From the NCBI GenBank assembly GCA_007644065.1, contig VJWN01000031.1, positions 248,001 to 312,000 of the forward strand: a stretch of DNA of 64,000 bases, read 5' to 3'. The DNA comes from Margaritispora aquatica (lineage: Eukaryota; Ascomycota; Leotiomycetes; Helotiales; Discinellaceae). Positions 1 through 12,162 of the stretch are shown here, piece after piece; within the stretch, counting starts at the first letter, position 1, and every line of letters starts with the position of its first letter. The position numbers and the translations under genes were made by a program. Under the pieces are notes generated by a model that ran no database searches, was not told the origin of the DNA, and saw nothing but the letters and a program-made list of their open reading frames with translations.

Positions 1-1369
1 CCCCGAATTTAGCGCAGGGGCGGTCACTCGCTCGCGCCACTCTCCTTTCCGGGGTAGTGTATCATCCCGGTACTCAGGGAGCGGGATGTGGATGAATGCA
101 AGGTCCATGTGCATGTGCGTGTACGCAGCATGTTCTTTCTTCAAACTTTTGCTTGTGTTTTTGAACCAATCGATCTGGTCTTTCTTCAGCCAATCGTAGC
201 CTTTGAAGTTTCGCTCGTCGGGAGAATACGCGTGTGTGTCGAGGAGGTAAATAGTAAGTGCGGAATGTTTTGAGCCTCCTCTTGCAAGCACTTCCACGTA
301 GTAATTGCCTACGCCTGCAATATCTTCTGGACCAGCAAGAGAAAGTGAATATGGCAATGATTCGATCAACGACATCTGGCCTGCACGAGGCAAGGATCCT
401 TCATCGTCATGGTTACCAAAAATTGTGGCGTAAGGAATCTTTCGCTGAATAAAAAGTTCCGCAAACTTGAAAATAGCCTGCCGATCATGTTAGTTGACTT
501 GCATGATATGAGGGATTTTCCACACTTACACTTTGGGCATCAGGTGCGGTGTCTCCATTCACCTGGTCACCACTCAGCACAACCAGGTCGGGCTTCTCTT
601 CATCCAACAGTCTGCCTACAAATTCCAAGGTCCTCGTATCAGCTTCGCATTTTGCATGCGCACCGTTCAAAGGTGCAGGCATTTCGTCTCTACAATGTCC
701 TGGCCCAGTGCTGAGATGCAAATCCGCAACCTGCATAATTTTAAACTTCCCATTCTCGTTGATCCTCGGAATTGGTCTTGTGTGTGTGATTTCCTTGCCT
801 CTTCGAACCGACAGTCGGGCCCCAACGCTCTCGCCACTGTTCTCCAACAGCAACGCTGTACCAACCATCTTCCATCCCTCTCGAGGATCCACAGCGTCTA
901 CACCAAACAGAACATCGACAGACGTGATGGCCTGCTGGGAATCACTAGCATGACGCTTCGCAGACCTCTTCAACCAAAGCCCCGCATCTCTGCTTTCCCA
1001 TTTCTCGTTACCCTCCCCCTTGGTCCCAATTCCAGGATCCAGTCTCCCAACGGTGACATCCACAATCACCTTGTCTTCTGGCAGCAGCTCTTCCTCACGT
1101 TTCCGCTTGATGTGCACGTATGCGCTACTAACCCATCCACTCCCCAAGTACAAGTCTTTCTCTATCCTATGCCACAGATCTGGATCTAGCTTGCAAGATG
1201 AGAATACGTTCACGCTCGAACAAGTTGTGACTTTGATGTCCGTTATTACAAGCCCTGGGTGATGTGCCGGTAGCGCGTTATGAATCGCGGATGGTAGAAC
1301 ACGGAATTTCGAGTCGAGGATCGCAACCAGGAGGAAACATACGACAGCGCCAGCGCCGACCTGGCACAT
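1..1369 (-). CDS. Dcr2-type metallophosphatase (C-terminus beyond left edge)
   Basis: Calcineurin-like phosphoesterase of the fungal Dcr2 family, a serine/threonine phosphatase that in yeast is linked to cell-cycle entry and the unfolded protein response. Two exons are visible: 530..1369 (280 codons) and <1..477. The 52-nt intron has a GTAAGT donor and a CTAAC branch point. Metal-binding motifs appear in order: D216-x-H218 in 'QVADLHLS', G267-D268 in 'VVLSGDQ', and G301-N-H-D304 just after the splice. A later 'FIHIPLPEY' block is also typical of the family. The protein begins with a hydrophobic stretch (residues 7-18), a possible membrane anchor. The start at 1369 is the first ATG before that stretch. 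About 440 residues are present; the rest, with the last metal-binding histidines, lies to the left of the window. Family assignment is firm; the substrate is unknown. Confidence 0.9.
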
Positions 1370-1873
1370 TGTGCGAACCTGCTCTAGATATTAGAAATTG
1401 CCCCTATCATCGATCATATCAAATGAAGCATACAATTCTTCTCGTCATCGCTGCGGTTTGTGGTGGACACTCGAGATCAAGGAGCTATGGGGGGTTGCGT
1501 GAGCAATGGTCGAGCTACGTCGAGATAGCTTGTGGCGGATGTCCATCTGCTGCGTATTCCGTTACACTAGCATCATCCGTTTGATTTGTAGTTCTATTGT
1601 GGTCGTATTACACACGAGTACGTCGATAATAGGGGTTGCATTGCTGGCACCGGATCGTGTTCACAATTTCTTGGGCCTCTTTGTTCAAAATCCGGGGTAT
1701 GACGCTAGCACATCCGGTTGAGATCAGGACCTCGGTCTCGTGATTGTAACCCCTTTTTCTGCAGTCGTCGGATAATTGAAATCGCGAGACATTTACTAAC
1801 ATTTACTAACATTTACTAAACATTGAAGAATCAAATCGGGTATAATTGCATACTAATACAGAACGATACTGCT
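1370..1873. other. Spacer with a short tandem repeat
   Basis: This 504-base spacer separates the start of the Dcr2-type gene from the end of the tRNA methyltransferase gene. It must hold the Dcr2 promoter and the methyltransferase 3' end. At about 1793-1825 the unit ACATTTACTA is repeated three times in tandem. I see no gene here. Confidence 0.6.
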
Positions 1874-3229
1874 CTAATCATCAGTCAATATTGGTACAAA
1901 GTTGATCGATTTCGATGCATCTGCCATCCTCCTCCAAACTGCAACAAATCCACCTCCAATCACTTTACTACCAGCTCGAGGCCGGCAAACCATCGACCAC
2001 CCACTCTCCTGAGGTGTTGGTGATTCCTCAGCAGCCATTTCAGCCTCTATGATATGTCGAATACCATTCGGAATGACCTCGCCGTGTTCTGGAACATTCG
2101 GAGAACCCTCGGAAGCTGCCAGTTCAGCCTTGATGAGTGACCTTGGCTTCACAGGCCTCACATCCCATTCCCTTCCGCCGACCCCGACACCCGCCCCAAT
2201 TTCGACGACTTTCTCAAGCCACATTGGCGAATCTGTCTCCGACTTCATTTTCAGCACAACAGAAGTAATCTGAGTGATGCTGGGGCAAAATGTAAGCAGT
2301 ACGCCATTGGGTTTTAAAGCTCGTCCCAGTATCTCAAAATAGTACTCCGTTGCTGGTAAATCCAAAATGGCATACTGAAGGAACGGCTTATTCGATGTCC
2401 CTCTCAGCCGTTCTTCGAGATACTCATTGATGCTACCAATGTGGAAGTCAACAGCTCCAGAGTACATTCCATGTCGGAAATTCTGCACCACTTTCTCGGC
2501 ATGCCGTGAATGAGGTTCCGAGATGTCTAGGGTGTGGATGACTGCCCTGCGATTCTCGCGCCAGGTTTTATGCTCAGCAGTCTCGACCATATGCTCATCA
2601 AATTGCTTTGGCGGTGCGGTATTGGCAGCGTGAATTCCTCTCGCAAGATTAAGCGTCAAAGCACCATGTCCAGTTCCAGCTTCGAATATCTCCAACCTCT
2701 CGTCCTCTGAACCTTCCTGTCCAGGTAATGTTGGGTGTAAATCCAGTAACGACACAATCAGATTCGCATCCTGGGAGTATATCTACTACACCGCGGTAAG
2801 CGAAATCCCAACTTCAAGCATCAAGGTTCGCTCACCGGAGTAACAAGTCTCGGGGAGCCATCAGTGTATTCCGCCAAACTCGGTTCCAAAACCCTATACG
2901 CAACCCCTTTGCGTGTCTTAACCGTATCTCGAAAGGTCTTCCCAATAATTAAATCATGCTTGATGATATCCTTCCCATAGTCCTTCCTTCCGAGCACATG
3001 CTCTTTGCCGTACCGTAGAGGATGCGTGATGATGTCAACCGCATTCGCATTCCCGGTGTTCTTTAGAAGGACAACATCGTTCTCTGTCACGGGTTAGCAA
3101 TTGTCTCCTATCTTTTGATTGAGCAAGTATACCTTGCACGACTTTCCGCAATTTAGTTGCCGCAGAAGAGCTGAAGTCTCTGCAAATCCGCCGACTCGTT
3201 TGTAGAGACAGACGTTGAATTGTCGACAT
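1874..3229 (-). CDS. tRNA (adenine-N1)-methyltransferase, mitochondrial Trm61/TRMT61B-like
   Basis: Predicted S-adenosylmethionine-dependent enzyme methylating adenine N1 (usually A58) of tRNA. Exons 3133..3229, 2836..3083 and 1874..2770 join in frame to 413 codons. Intron 1 has a TGCTAAC branch point. The joins restore 'KVVQENDVVLL' and 'TPDANLIVSLLDLHP', the latter a hallmark of the Trm61/Gcd14 family. The SAM-binding loop is E145-AGTGHG. Other matches are 'LLTFCPSITQI' and an extended C-terminal region. The start at 3229 was chosen because it is in frame with exon 2. It gives a basic, Ser/Arg-rich leader (residues 1-30) of mitochondrial type. An upstream ATG at 3291 is in another frame. 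The mitochondrial location is an inference from the leader; nuclear Trm61 lacks one. Confidence 0.85.
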
Positions 3230-5262
3230 TTTGGATTTTGGAATATTTTTCGAGGAATCTTGGGATTCGGGAGAGCTACAGAGCTGCTCATGATGGACTA
3301 GCGGCCGCTTGCCATCCCGTCTCGAATCCGTTTCCGAGCCCCTATTTTCTCGCCTAATTTCATGTTCTCCGTTAAGCCAGTCATCTATCTTGAGGGAATT
3401 GAATTAAAGACTACTAAAAGAGATTAAGGGGACTGTTGCCTTCTTAGCGAATCACTAGATTTGAATCTATCAACTTTTATCGCTCATGATAATCTCTGAA
3501 TCTTCCTCTCTATTGTTTCTAAGTTTTACTGCTTTTTATTTCAATTTAAGGTTCCCAACTAACTAGTTCATCTCCATGTTCCCTCTTAAGGCTTTCTTAA
3601 AAAAAGAAATCGGCAAGCATGATATCATTCAACCACTTTTAGCCATTATCTCTTGACGATGTCTTCCCGCGTTCACTGGTTTGAGACTCGATATCCCCAC
3701 CTCGTATAGGAGTTTTCAACCCAAAATTCACTTCATCCCTATACACACTTATAACGCCGCCCTCACCCTCTCAAGCGCCACACCTCAAAGCCCCCATTTT
3801 CCTCACGAGACTAAACAGGATATACAAATCAATCACACCCCTTAGGATTAAGAACGCAGTAGAGTCAGAAGTGCAAATTATGCTACTGACGCGTAAGTTA
3901 AATTCCAAAACGAGAAAAATCGACCTGACAGTGACAGGTCTCTGAATAGCTTCTATGACGCGTCTGGCAATGAGATCAATTGCCTACACAAGCCGTTATC
4001 ACCCCCTTCTCTCTCTTCTTCTATTCACCTATTTCCCTTTCTCTCTCGCCGTTATCCAACCTAGCGTCATCAACTCAAATCTCATCGAATTGAAATCAAA
4101 TGGATCAAATACAAGCCTACAGAAATGTGTTCCACATCAAGCACATGTCCAAACTAAGTATATTTCGGTAACACCTCAGCTGTGCTATATACTTTGTTAC
4201 AACTTGCATCGCCTTCACCTGCAACTGCAACCGGAAATAACGGCTACTTTCGGATGTGACGTCTACACCAGCCACACCATACCTATATCAGCAATACCGG
4301 CAATCGAAGGACATCGAAATCACGTGGTACCATTCGGAGAATTTCACCAACACCAACACCAACAGCCGCCCAACCAGCCACATTTACCAGCACTAACAAA
4401 ACCGGGATCTCAACAGCTGGGAGTGGTAGGGTCCTTAGTTTTGGTACGCCTGCATGGTAGATAATTGCCTTGTTGAGCAAGAGTTGTGGCTTTGATATTC
4501 TTATCCGGCTTTGGGAGTCAGCGTGCTCAACGAAAGCGAGAGACGCCATCGTCACACGCACACATGCGGGCATCACCCAAGAGCATACGTTGACGGAAAG
4601 TGGCGTATCATTTGCACGAATAAACGATACCTAGGTAAAGTAGGTAGGCAGTATAAATCTATGAATAAATGCCACCCACACCGTGCTAACCCTCAGCTAA
4701 GCGACTCACTTACTCGTCGCACTCGAACCATTCCCAAAACAAACCACTAAGCGAAACACGCCCTCGCCGACGGCGAAGGGAGGGGGGCGCCTACGGCGCG
4801 CGATCGCCGTTTGCTTTATCACATACATGATGATGCTGATATCGATACCGATATCTTGTATTCTGTATCTTGTATCTTGCATCTTGTATCGCATATATCA
4901 CACCAAACTTTTTTTTCTTTCACGGTATCTTTGTTGGGTGAATGGAAGTTAGATAGATACAAGAGCATATTTCTCATCTCCCAATGCAACACCGAATCGA
5001 CTTCATTATCGAAAACATTGAAATGGCCGCGAAATGTTTAGGTTGATCGGCAGTTGGGCATGAGGAGTGGGAAAGAGAATGAGCGTCCTGTTGTTATTCG
5101 AATAATCTGTTCAATTCACGTTCTATACCACATCTAAAGGCGGAGTACAGCACCACTTTCTATTGAATCGGCAGATTCTTTTCCACTTCTTGTCATAAGG
5201 TCTACTTTATTTTAAACATCCGGAAAGAGCATCGAGGACCAATATCACCTAGTTCTTCGCCC
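3230..5262. other. Long spacer, mostly AT-rich, with a GC-rich island
   Basis: About 2 kb between the methyltransferase promoter and the end of the urea amidolyase gene. I see no convincing gene. An open frame at 3955-4464 starts with a signal-like stretch but then becomes low-complexity His/Gln/Pro sequence without recognisable homology. At 4842-4890 there is a degenerate tandem repeat of TTGTATC-like units. At 4755-4810 there is a short, very GC-rich island that shares words with another island at 11200-11300. Confidence 0.5.
4755..4810. repeat. GC-rich island, copy 1
   Basis: A sharp GC-rich patch in AT-rich surroundings, containing GCCGACGGCGA at 4766-4776 and self-complementary CG-rich runs toward 4810. 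The 11-mer recurs at 11248-11258, and GCCTACG (4789-4795) recurs inverted at 11228-11234. It may be a remnant of a dispersed element; the boundaries are not defined. Confidence 0.3.
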
Positions 5263-8200
5263 TCAACTCCCGGTCACTTCACCACCACCCACCACTTCAT
5301 CGCCAGCAGGCACCGACTCAACCCCAGCCACAACTTCAAGCCTAGCCATCACACTCTCAGCAGTGAGCAAGTCCCCCGGTTTCACAAGCACAGCCTTACA
5401 AATCGACTTTGCAGGTGCTAGGATCTTGATCTCCATCTTCATGGCTTCGATCCAGAACTATCACAACACAACGTTAGCGTGCCATTCCTGCCTTCTTCTT
5501 CTTCTCGTCTATCTCACGCTCAAAGGCAGGTAGAGAAAGGACTTGAGAAAACTCACTAATACCTGCCCCGCCTCCACCACTTCGCCAACACTCACAGCGC
5601 TCTTCCAGCACTTCCCCGCAATGCCTGCTCTCAGCACCTCACCACCAATTGCATCACCCTCACCACCACCACCACCAACAGCACCCGCGTATTCCTCCAC
5701 AAACGCAACACCAATGTCACTGCCACCATTTCCAACCATCGGCGGCGGAGGCGGCGGCTGCAGTGCCAGCGCCACAGCATCAGATTCATGGAGCGTTTTC
5801 CACCTATCTTCCATAACACGCTTGATATCCTCTTTCTCGCTCTCCAGCCACGCTTCATAAGCTTGTAGATCGAATACACCGTCTTCGACGCGAACGAGTT
5901 GGTCTGCTTCGCCTTTTTCCCGGGCGGTGTTCATGGTTTCCTCGCTTACGGGGTAGAAGCGAATTTGGTCGAAAAGGTTGAACATCCATGGCTTGGCAGT
6001 TTGGTTTTTGAGATCTTCATTTCCCTGCTGAGGATAAGAGCCGAAGCGCTGCCAAATTGGCATCGTTCGCCCAACAAGCTGATACCCACCCGGCGAATCA
6101 ATCCCATAAATACACATGTACTGTCCTCCCACCCCCACGCTTCCCTCAGGCGTAAATGAGCGACTGGGATTATACTTCATGCCGAACAGCCTCTGTCGCG
6201 GATCAAGTGGAACCGCACATGGTGAACCGAAGAACACGTCGCCCAGCCCGAGCACTAGGTACGTGGCGGACAGTATCGTGGTGTTTACGTCATCTATAGT
6301 GGCGAGACCGTTGATTTGACGTAGAAAGTCGACGTTTGAAGGAAGCCAGGGAGCTGTGGAGCGAATGGTTTGGGCGTAGCGCGTTATGGCGGCGAGAGTG
6401 GAGGAGTGTTCGAAGGAAAGGGGAAGGTAGAAAGTACGTGAGGGGATTGTGGGTGGTGTTGAGGAGAGGAGAGATGTAGCTGCTGTGCGCAGCGTGGCTA
6501 CGATGGAGGCTTGTGGAATGGAGGAGTCGTAGGAGACGTGGAGGGAGCGTACGCCGGGTGTGAATTCTGAGATGCCGGTGATAGGCGAGGCGAGGTGAGC
6601 AGAGAGGAGAGCGTAGATTTGAAAACTGGTGCGGATGTTGAAGTCTGCCTCTCCAAATTCGAGGAGCACGGCGTGATCGCCTGCTTGTCGGCAAATGATG
6701 GGCATATCGGATGATCCGACGTCTCCTAGGATTGCTTCGACGATCTCACCGTTGAGTTTAATTTCTTCCTGTGGGGTTGCAGTCTCAATCGATTTGCTGA
6801 GGGCGATATTCAGATGCAATGCTTCAGAAGCAGTGACAGGCGACAGGAAAATCTTATCACCAGGTTTCATTTGCCCAATCTTCCACATCTCAGCGGATAT
6901 GATTGTTGCGAACACCACAAAACCACCCAGGCTCGGCCCGTCGCATGTCAAAATCACGGCCTCGTCACCTGTGAAGCTGATTGAGCCGATGGAGTACGGA
7001 CTATCATGTATATTTGAGGGATGCAATCCAGCTGCACCGCCATTCTCTCTAGCCCAACCAGGCTTTGGACCACTCAGACGAACTCCAATACGGTTGCTGT
7101 TGTAATGAACTTTCCAGGGCTTGGTGAAGAACTCTTGATATGATGACTCGAGAAAGTAGTCGGGAAAGGCGTGTGGACCGGGCATGACCTTGACAGTCCA
7201 TGTATTGGCATACTTGGGGGTTATTGAATCGAAAGATAGCTCACTCGGCTCTGGTGCTATATTTGTGCTCTCATGGAAAGAAATCATGTCTCCGGTCCCG
7301 AGCAAACGACCACAATAGCCTCCGATCTTACCAAGAACAAAGGTCGATCGACTTCCGAATACTTCGGGCACGTCTATGCCACCTTTAATGGCAATGTATG
7401 CTCGACAACCAGATTCCAAGACTCCTAACTGTAAAGTTTGGCCTGCATTAACGAGATGCTGGCTCGAGAATGCAGCAGACATCCCATTAATCTTAAGCTC
7501 GGCAGGTCCTCCCACAACAGCAACGTAAGCATCATGGTGGAAAAGTAACTTTGGGCCTACTCGAGTACATTCCAATGCAGCAGCACCTAGGTCGTTACCT
7601 AATATCCGGTTTGCCATACGGAAAGCATAATCATCCATCGGCCCTGAAGGAGGAATCCCCACATGCCAAAATCCCTGCCTTCCAGGAAAATCTTGAATGG
7701 TAGTTGATGGACCAGGATCTAAGACTTCAAAGACTGGTATAGAAAATTTAAAGCTATCCAGAGATGTCGTTGTGTATGTGCCATTCTGAAAGTCCTCACT
7801 ACGAATTATTCGCTTGAGATATTCGATGTTTGTCTCGACTCCAGAGATTAGCGTCTTGTCCAATGCAGCAGATAATCGACGAACAGCTTCGGGGCGATCA
7901 TAACCACTGACTATGATTTTTGCGAGAAGAGGATCATATGAAGGAGAGATGACAGATCCCGGAGAGACCCAGGTATCGACACGTGCATCTGCGGGACACG
8001 AGACATTCAGAAGCTGTCCTGTTGATGGTCGAAAGCCTTGAAGAGGGGACTCGCTATAAATTCGAGCTTCGATCGCAACTCTCTGTGCTGAGAAGCCATC
8101 ACTTATATCAGAAAACAAATACTCCGAATCATTTCCTGCAATCCGAACCATAGCCTCAACAAGGTCAAGTCCCGTGATCGCCTCAGTCACGGGGTGCTCA

Positions 8201-10938
8201 ACTTGCAGTCGAGTGTTTACTTCTAAGAAATAGAAGGACTGAGTCTTGATATCGTAAATAAACTCAACTGTACCAACTCCACGATAGCAGACACTTGCAC
8301 CTAGCTCAATGGCAGCTTTCCTCATTCTCCGTCGGACTTTCTCGGGGACGAAGACAGCTGGTCCTTCTTCAACGACCTTCTGCTTCCTGCGTTGAAGTGA
8401 ACAATCACGCTCGCCAGCATGCTTGACTGAACCTTTTCCATCGCCGATAATCTGCACCTCAACATGTCTCGCGTCCTCAACAAATTTCTCGAGGAAGACG
8501 CTGCTATCTTTGAAGAACGACTGGCCAAGATGTTGTATCGACTCATATGAATCACGAAGAGCTTGTTCATCATTACATTGCTGAAGACCAATGCCTCCTC
8601 CACCAGCGCTGCTTTTTACTATGATTGGATAACCAATATTCTTTGCTTGCTCGACTGCCGCTCCAACATCTGCAAGAAGTCCTGTTCCGGGAAGAAGTGG
8701 GATACCAGCTTTCTGAGCAAGATCGCGTGCTAGATGCTTCAGTCCAAGATCATGCATCTGCTTTGGAGTCGGCCCAATCCAAACCAGGTTATTGCTTTCA
8801 CACGCTTCGGCAAACTCGGAACTCTCTGACAAGAACCCATATCCGGGTATGATTGCCTCCGCTCCTGATTTCTTTGCTACCTCGATGATAGCATCGCCTG
8901 ATAAGTAGGTGCTTGCGAGAGTGTCACCAGGCAGGAGGTACGACTCGTCCGCATCTTGAACGTGCTGACTTTTGCTGTCTTCGTTCGAGAAAACAGCGAT
9001 CGACTTGATGCCGAGTTTCTTTAAAGTTTTTATTATTCGCGCTGCAATCTCGCCTCTGTTTGCAATCAAGACGGCTGCAAACAAAGACGCAGTTGTAGCC
9101 TCAGATTTTGCCTCGGTCAATACAACAATTTCTTCACCTTGCTTGAGAGAATCAATATATGCTCGCCAGCCACCGAACGAACTTATATCCATTGCATTTT
9201 CCAAACCCCATGGCTCGCAGACGAAACCTTTGAGCCAATTGCCATCTGCCAGTTCCACTGAGCCAATAGCCAAAGGTGGAGGAACACCAAGAAGAAACTT
9301 TCCAAGTGCTTCGTGAGAGAGATTCCAGACTTCGACTTGTATAGAGTAGCCAACCTCAGTTTGATTGGTGATTCTCTTAAGACCTGGCTTCTTGATACCG
9401 TTCGCTGAAGGTAGGTCATAGAGACGATATGACGGTGATGTCGCGGTTACACTGTTAAGCGTGGCACCGGCACTTGTCAGCTGGTGGTTGAGAGGAAAGC
9501 CGGTCAGATGGGCTCCTACAACCACCAGAGGCGAAGTACCCTCCAATAGGGAAGATTTGGCTGACGGTGATGATTTTTGATGCTCAGTTTTTGTCACTCC
9601 TAATTTTCTTAATTCTGTACAAAGAAATTGGGTGCCAAGTTGCATCAATTTTTCCTCTTGCCAGCGAGTGGAAATGATGGTCAGACCAAATGGAAGTCCA
9701 TCGGATCTGAAACCTGCTGGTATCGACAGTGCGGTCCAGTCGAGAAAATTCACAAAGTTGGTGTATGTTCCTAATCGCGAGTTTTCAAGGACAGGTTCTT
9801 TACGAAGATCTTCCATTGTCGGAAATGTTGGTGTAGTAGGAACCAAAATAGCATCATACTCACCAAATTGCTCTTCGATAGCTCGAATGAGATCGGCTTT
9901 CAGATACTCATTCTCAAATAAATCGACAGCATTGAATTTGCTAGCTCGTTGGATGATTGACCGAACGACCGGATCCATCTCCACGCCTGGTCTCTCGATG
10001 AACTCCTTGATAGCGAAGTATCGCTCAGCAACCCATGGTCCTTCATAGAGTAAATTCGCTAGCTGGAAGAGAAGCGTGAAGCTTGTGGGTTCAAGGTTCC
10101 ATCCCAGCTTTTCCACCCGCTTGAGAGAATCAATGTACGCATCAGATTGAAGTGCTTGGCCAAACCACGGAGGATTATCGCATATTGCGATTTTTGGTGT
10201 CTTTGGCAGAGGTTCATTCTGTATAATCCGTGATCGCGAATATGCATCATCTGCATCGTACTGAGCTGCAACGTCAAAGACCTGCTTCGCATCGTCGATG
10301 GTTAGAGCAAGAATAGAGACACAATCAAGTGTTCGACAAGCAGGCAAAACCCCACGTGCACTTAGTGCTCCACGTGTTGCCTTGAGCCCAACAATGTTGT
10401 TCAATCCTGCAGGAACTCTACCAGAGCCAGCAGTGTCGGTCCCAAGTGCAAATGGCACTATCCCTCTAGCAACAACGGATGCTGATCCAGAGCTAGAACC
10501 ACCCGAGATATACTTTGGGTCGAAGGTATTGGGTACAGCACCATAAGGAGAGCGAGTTCCCACGAGTCCGGTCGCAAATGCATCTAGATTTGTTTTTCCT
10601 ATGAGGATGGCTCCAGCTCTCTTGAGTACCTGAATGACACCCGCATCCTGCGTGGGGAGAAATGAAAAATCCGGACAAGCGGCTGTCGTGGCTAGTCCTA
10701 CAATATCAATGTTGTCCTTGGCAGCGAATGGGATTCCAAAAAGAGAAAGAATATTGCCCGCATCCTGCAGCTTCTGGATCGCATCCCATTGAGCTTGGAT
10801 GTGTTCTTTGCTAGCGATGGAGATGAAAGCACAGTCCGTAGGGTCAATCGAGTCCCTAAGACTAAACAATCTCGATAATCCGTTTCCAGCAAGTTGAGCG
10901 ACCTTCCAGTCCGCAATGGTAACGGGATCTCTCATCAT
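5263..10938 (-). CDS. DUR1,2: Urea amidolyase (urea carboxylase + allophanate hydrolase)
   Basis: Cytosolic biotin enzyme that carboxylates urea to allophanate using ATP and bicarbonate, then hydrolyses allophanate to ammonia and CO2. Exons 5557..10938 and 5263..5457 join in frame to 1858 residues, close to the yeast Dur1,2 length. Domains in order: amidase (about 1-450; Lys74, Ser148 in GGSSSG, nucleophile Ser172), allophanate hydrolase C-terminal domain (about 465-605), biotin carboxylase (from about 621, 'IANRGEIAARI', 'EVNTRLQVEHPVTE'), and the KipA/KipI-like carboxyltransferase halves ('PGPSTTIQDFPGRQG', 'GYQLVGRTMPIW'). The biotinyl domain comes last. Its EAMKME motif places the biotin lysine at 1801, six residues after the only intron. 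All catalytic parts are intact. The neighbour is a divergent urea transporter. The identity is essentially certain. Confidence 0.97.
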
Positions 10939-11199
10939 CTTGAGTGGGGTTTTGAAATTGTCAAATCCCTCAGCTCAGTAAGGGAGGAATCACCCACGCC
11001 TTCCGCCCTTTCCTTTCCTTAAGGACTTGCGAGAAAAGCAATATCCATACTTACTCAACTATACGGAATATACGATATCATGTTGGATATTGTCCAAGAC
11101 AGCTGCACCCCACCATATCGAGGCTGAAAACACTTCCATGTGTGGCATATTGCGGGTCTCAGCCACTGACCGTCATACGGAAAGCAGAGATTTTGTGGG

Positions 11200-11300
11200 G
11201 GCTGGAGAAGGATTTCTCCAACGAAGCCGTAGGCACAAGGCTGGAGAGCCGACGGCGAGGTTGGCCTCCGGCGCGTGCTTGGTGAGGGCGTCGGCGAGCT
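11200..11300. repeat. GC-rich island, copy 2
   Basis: About 100 bases clearly richer in GC than the flanks, with words shared with the island at 4755-4810 (GCCGACGGCGA at 11248-11258 and an inverted CGTAGGC). It could be a remnant of a dispersed element or a captured coding fragment. The boundaries are uncertain. Confidence 0.3.
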
Positions 11301-11746
11301 CGAAGTCGCCAATCATATCACATCAGATATCTTATCTCTCACGATGAGAGAATTGGGCAGGTCAACATGTCGATCTCCCGTCACTAGCTGAACTCTAGCG
11401 AGCTCTGGCCCCTTGATATACTTGGCAGAAATCGCCTAACGCGTCTGTTGATCCAATAGTGGGAAGTATAGGAAAGTCATCTCGCTTACGCCAGCTTGTT
11501 TTTCTTCCCATCAGCGACATGATATACTCCACAATCCTCACCTCCTCCAATCACCGTCAACTTCGCTTCGGAAATGATATACTCTTCACGTTAAGACTCC
11601 GATTTGGTGGGATTTGGACAGACGCTGATGACGCTTGTTGATCCAGGCCTCCCCGCAGAACAGGGTTCATATCTTGCATGCAATATCCCTTGCATATCTT
11701 TACGGAGAGACCGCTTACCATGCCATGCATATCCCCAAACACGGCC

Positions 11747-11803
11747 CTTATCTCAGGCTCTATCTCAGCTCTATCTCATGATATCACCCAATTACGTCTA
11801 TCT
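11747..11803. promoter_or_regulatory. Cluster of four GATA-factor sites
   Basis: In 57 bases there are four minus-strand HGATAR matches: CTTATCT at 11747, and CTATCT at 11760, 11771 and 11798. The density and the position between urea uptake and urea breakdown genes suggest AreA/NIT2-type nitrogen control. Binding itself is inferred. Confidence 0.55.
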
Positions 11804-12162
11804 TGTTGTACTTCTTTTCCTTTATGAAAGAGAAAATCTCTTCACCTGAACCTTGTCTCCAGTATTGTGTCGCACATGTTGCACATTTTGCACATTTCTT
11901 GGTTCTAGTTTGTCTTAGTCTTCCTAGATCGGAAGACAAAATTTTCACCTACAGATCCCACGTGACGGGCGAGTGAAGGCCAAAGAGCTGATCAAGAGTG
12001 TTATAAGTATCGACCATGGAAACCGTAATTTTGATCATCACTCAAGCTTGGGATCAGAGATCGGCAGTGACTTGAAAACAACAGAACTTCAGGATTGCAA
12101 CAAATTACAACTCCTCAATTTCCAGCGACTGACAAGATCTCGCTTCCTTCTATTTATTCGCA

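Larger units (their letters stand above)
10939..12162. promoter_or_regulatory. Shared promoter region of the urea genes
   Basis: These 1224 bases separate the divergent starts of urea amidolyase and the urea transporter, so they carry both promoters. Sites fitting the GATA-factor consensus HGATAR (AreA/NIT2 type) occur at 11331-11337 and in a dense group at 11747-11803. A GC-rich island lies at 11200-11300. Open frames here are small, overlapping and without homology; I call no gene. Confidence 0.7.

Noticed and set aside
3955..4464. 169-codon open frame with a signal-like start
   Set aside because: After the first 35 residues it is low-complexity His/Gln/Pro sequence with no domain. No intron or homology supports it.
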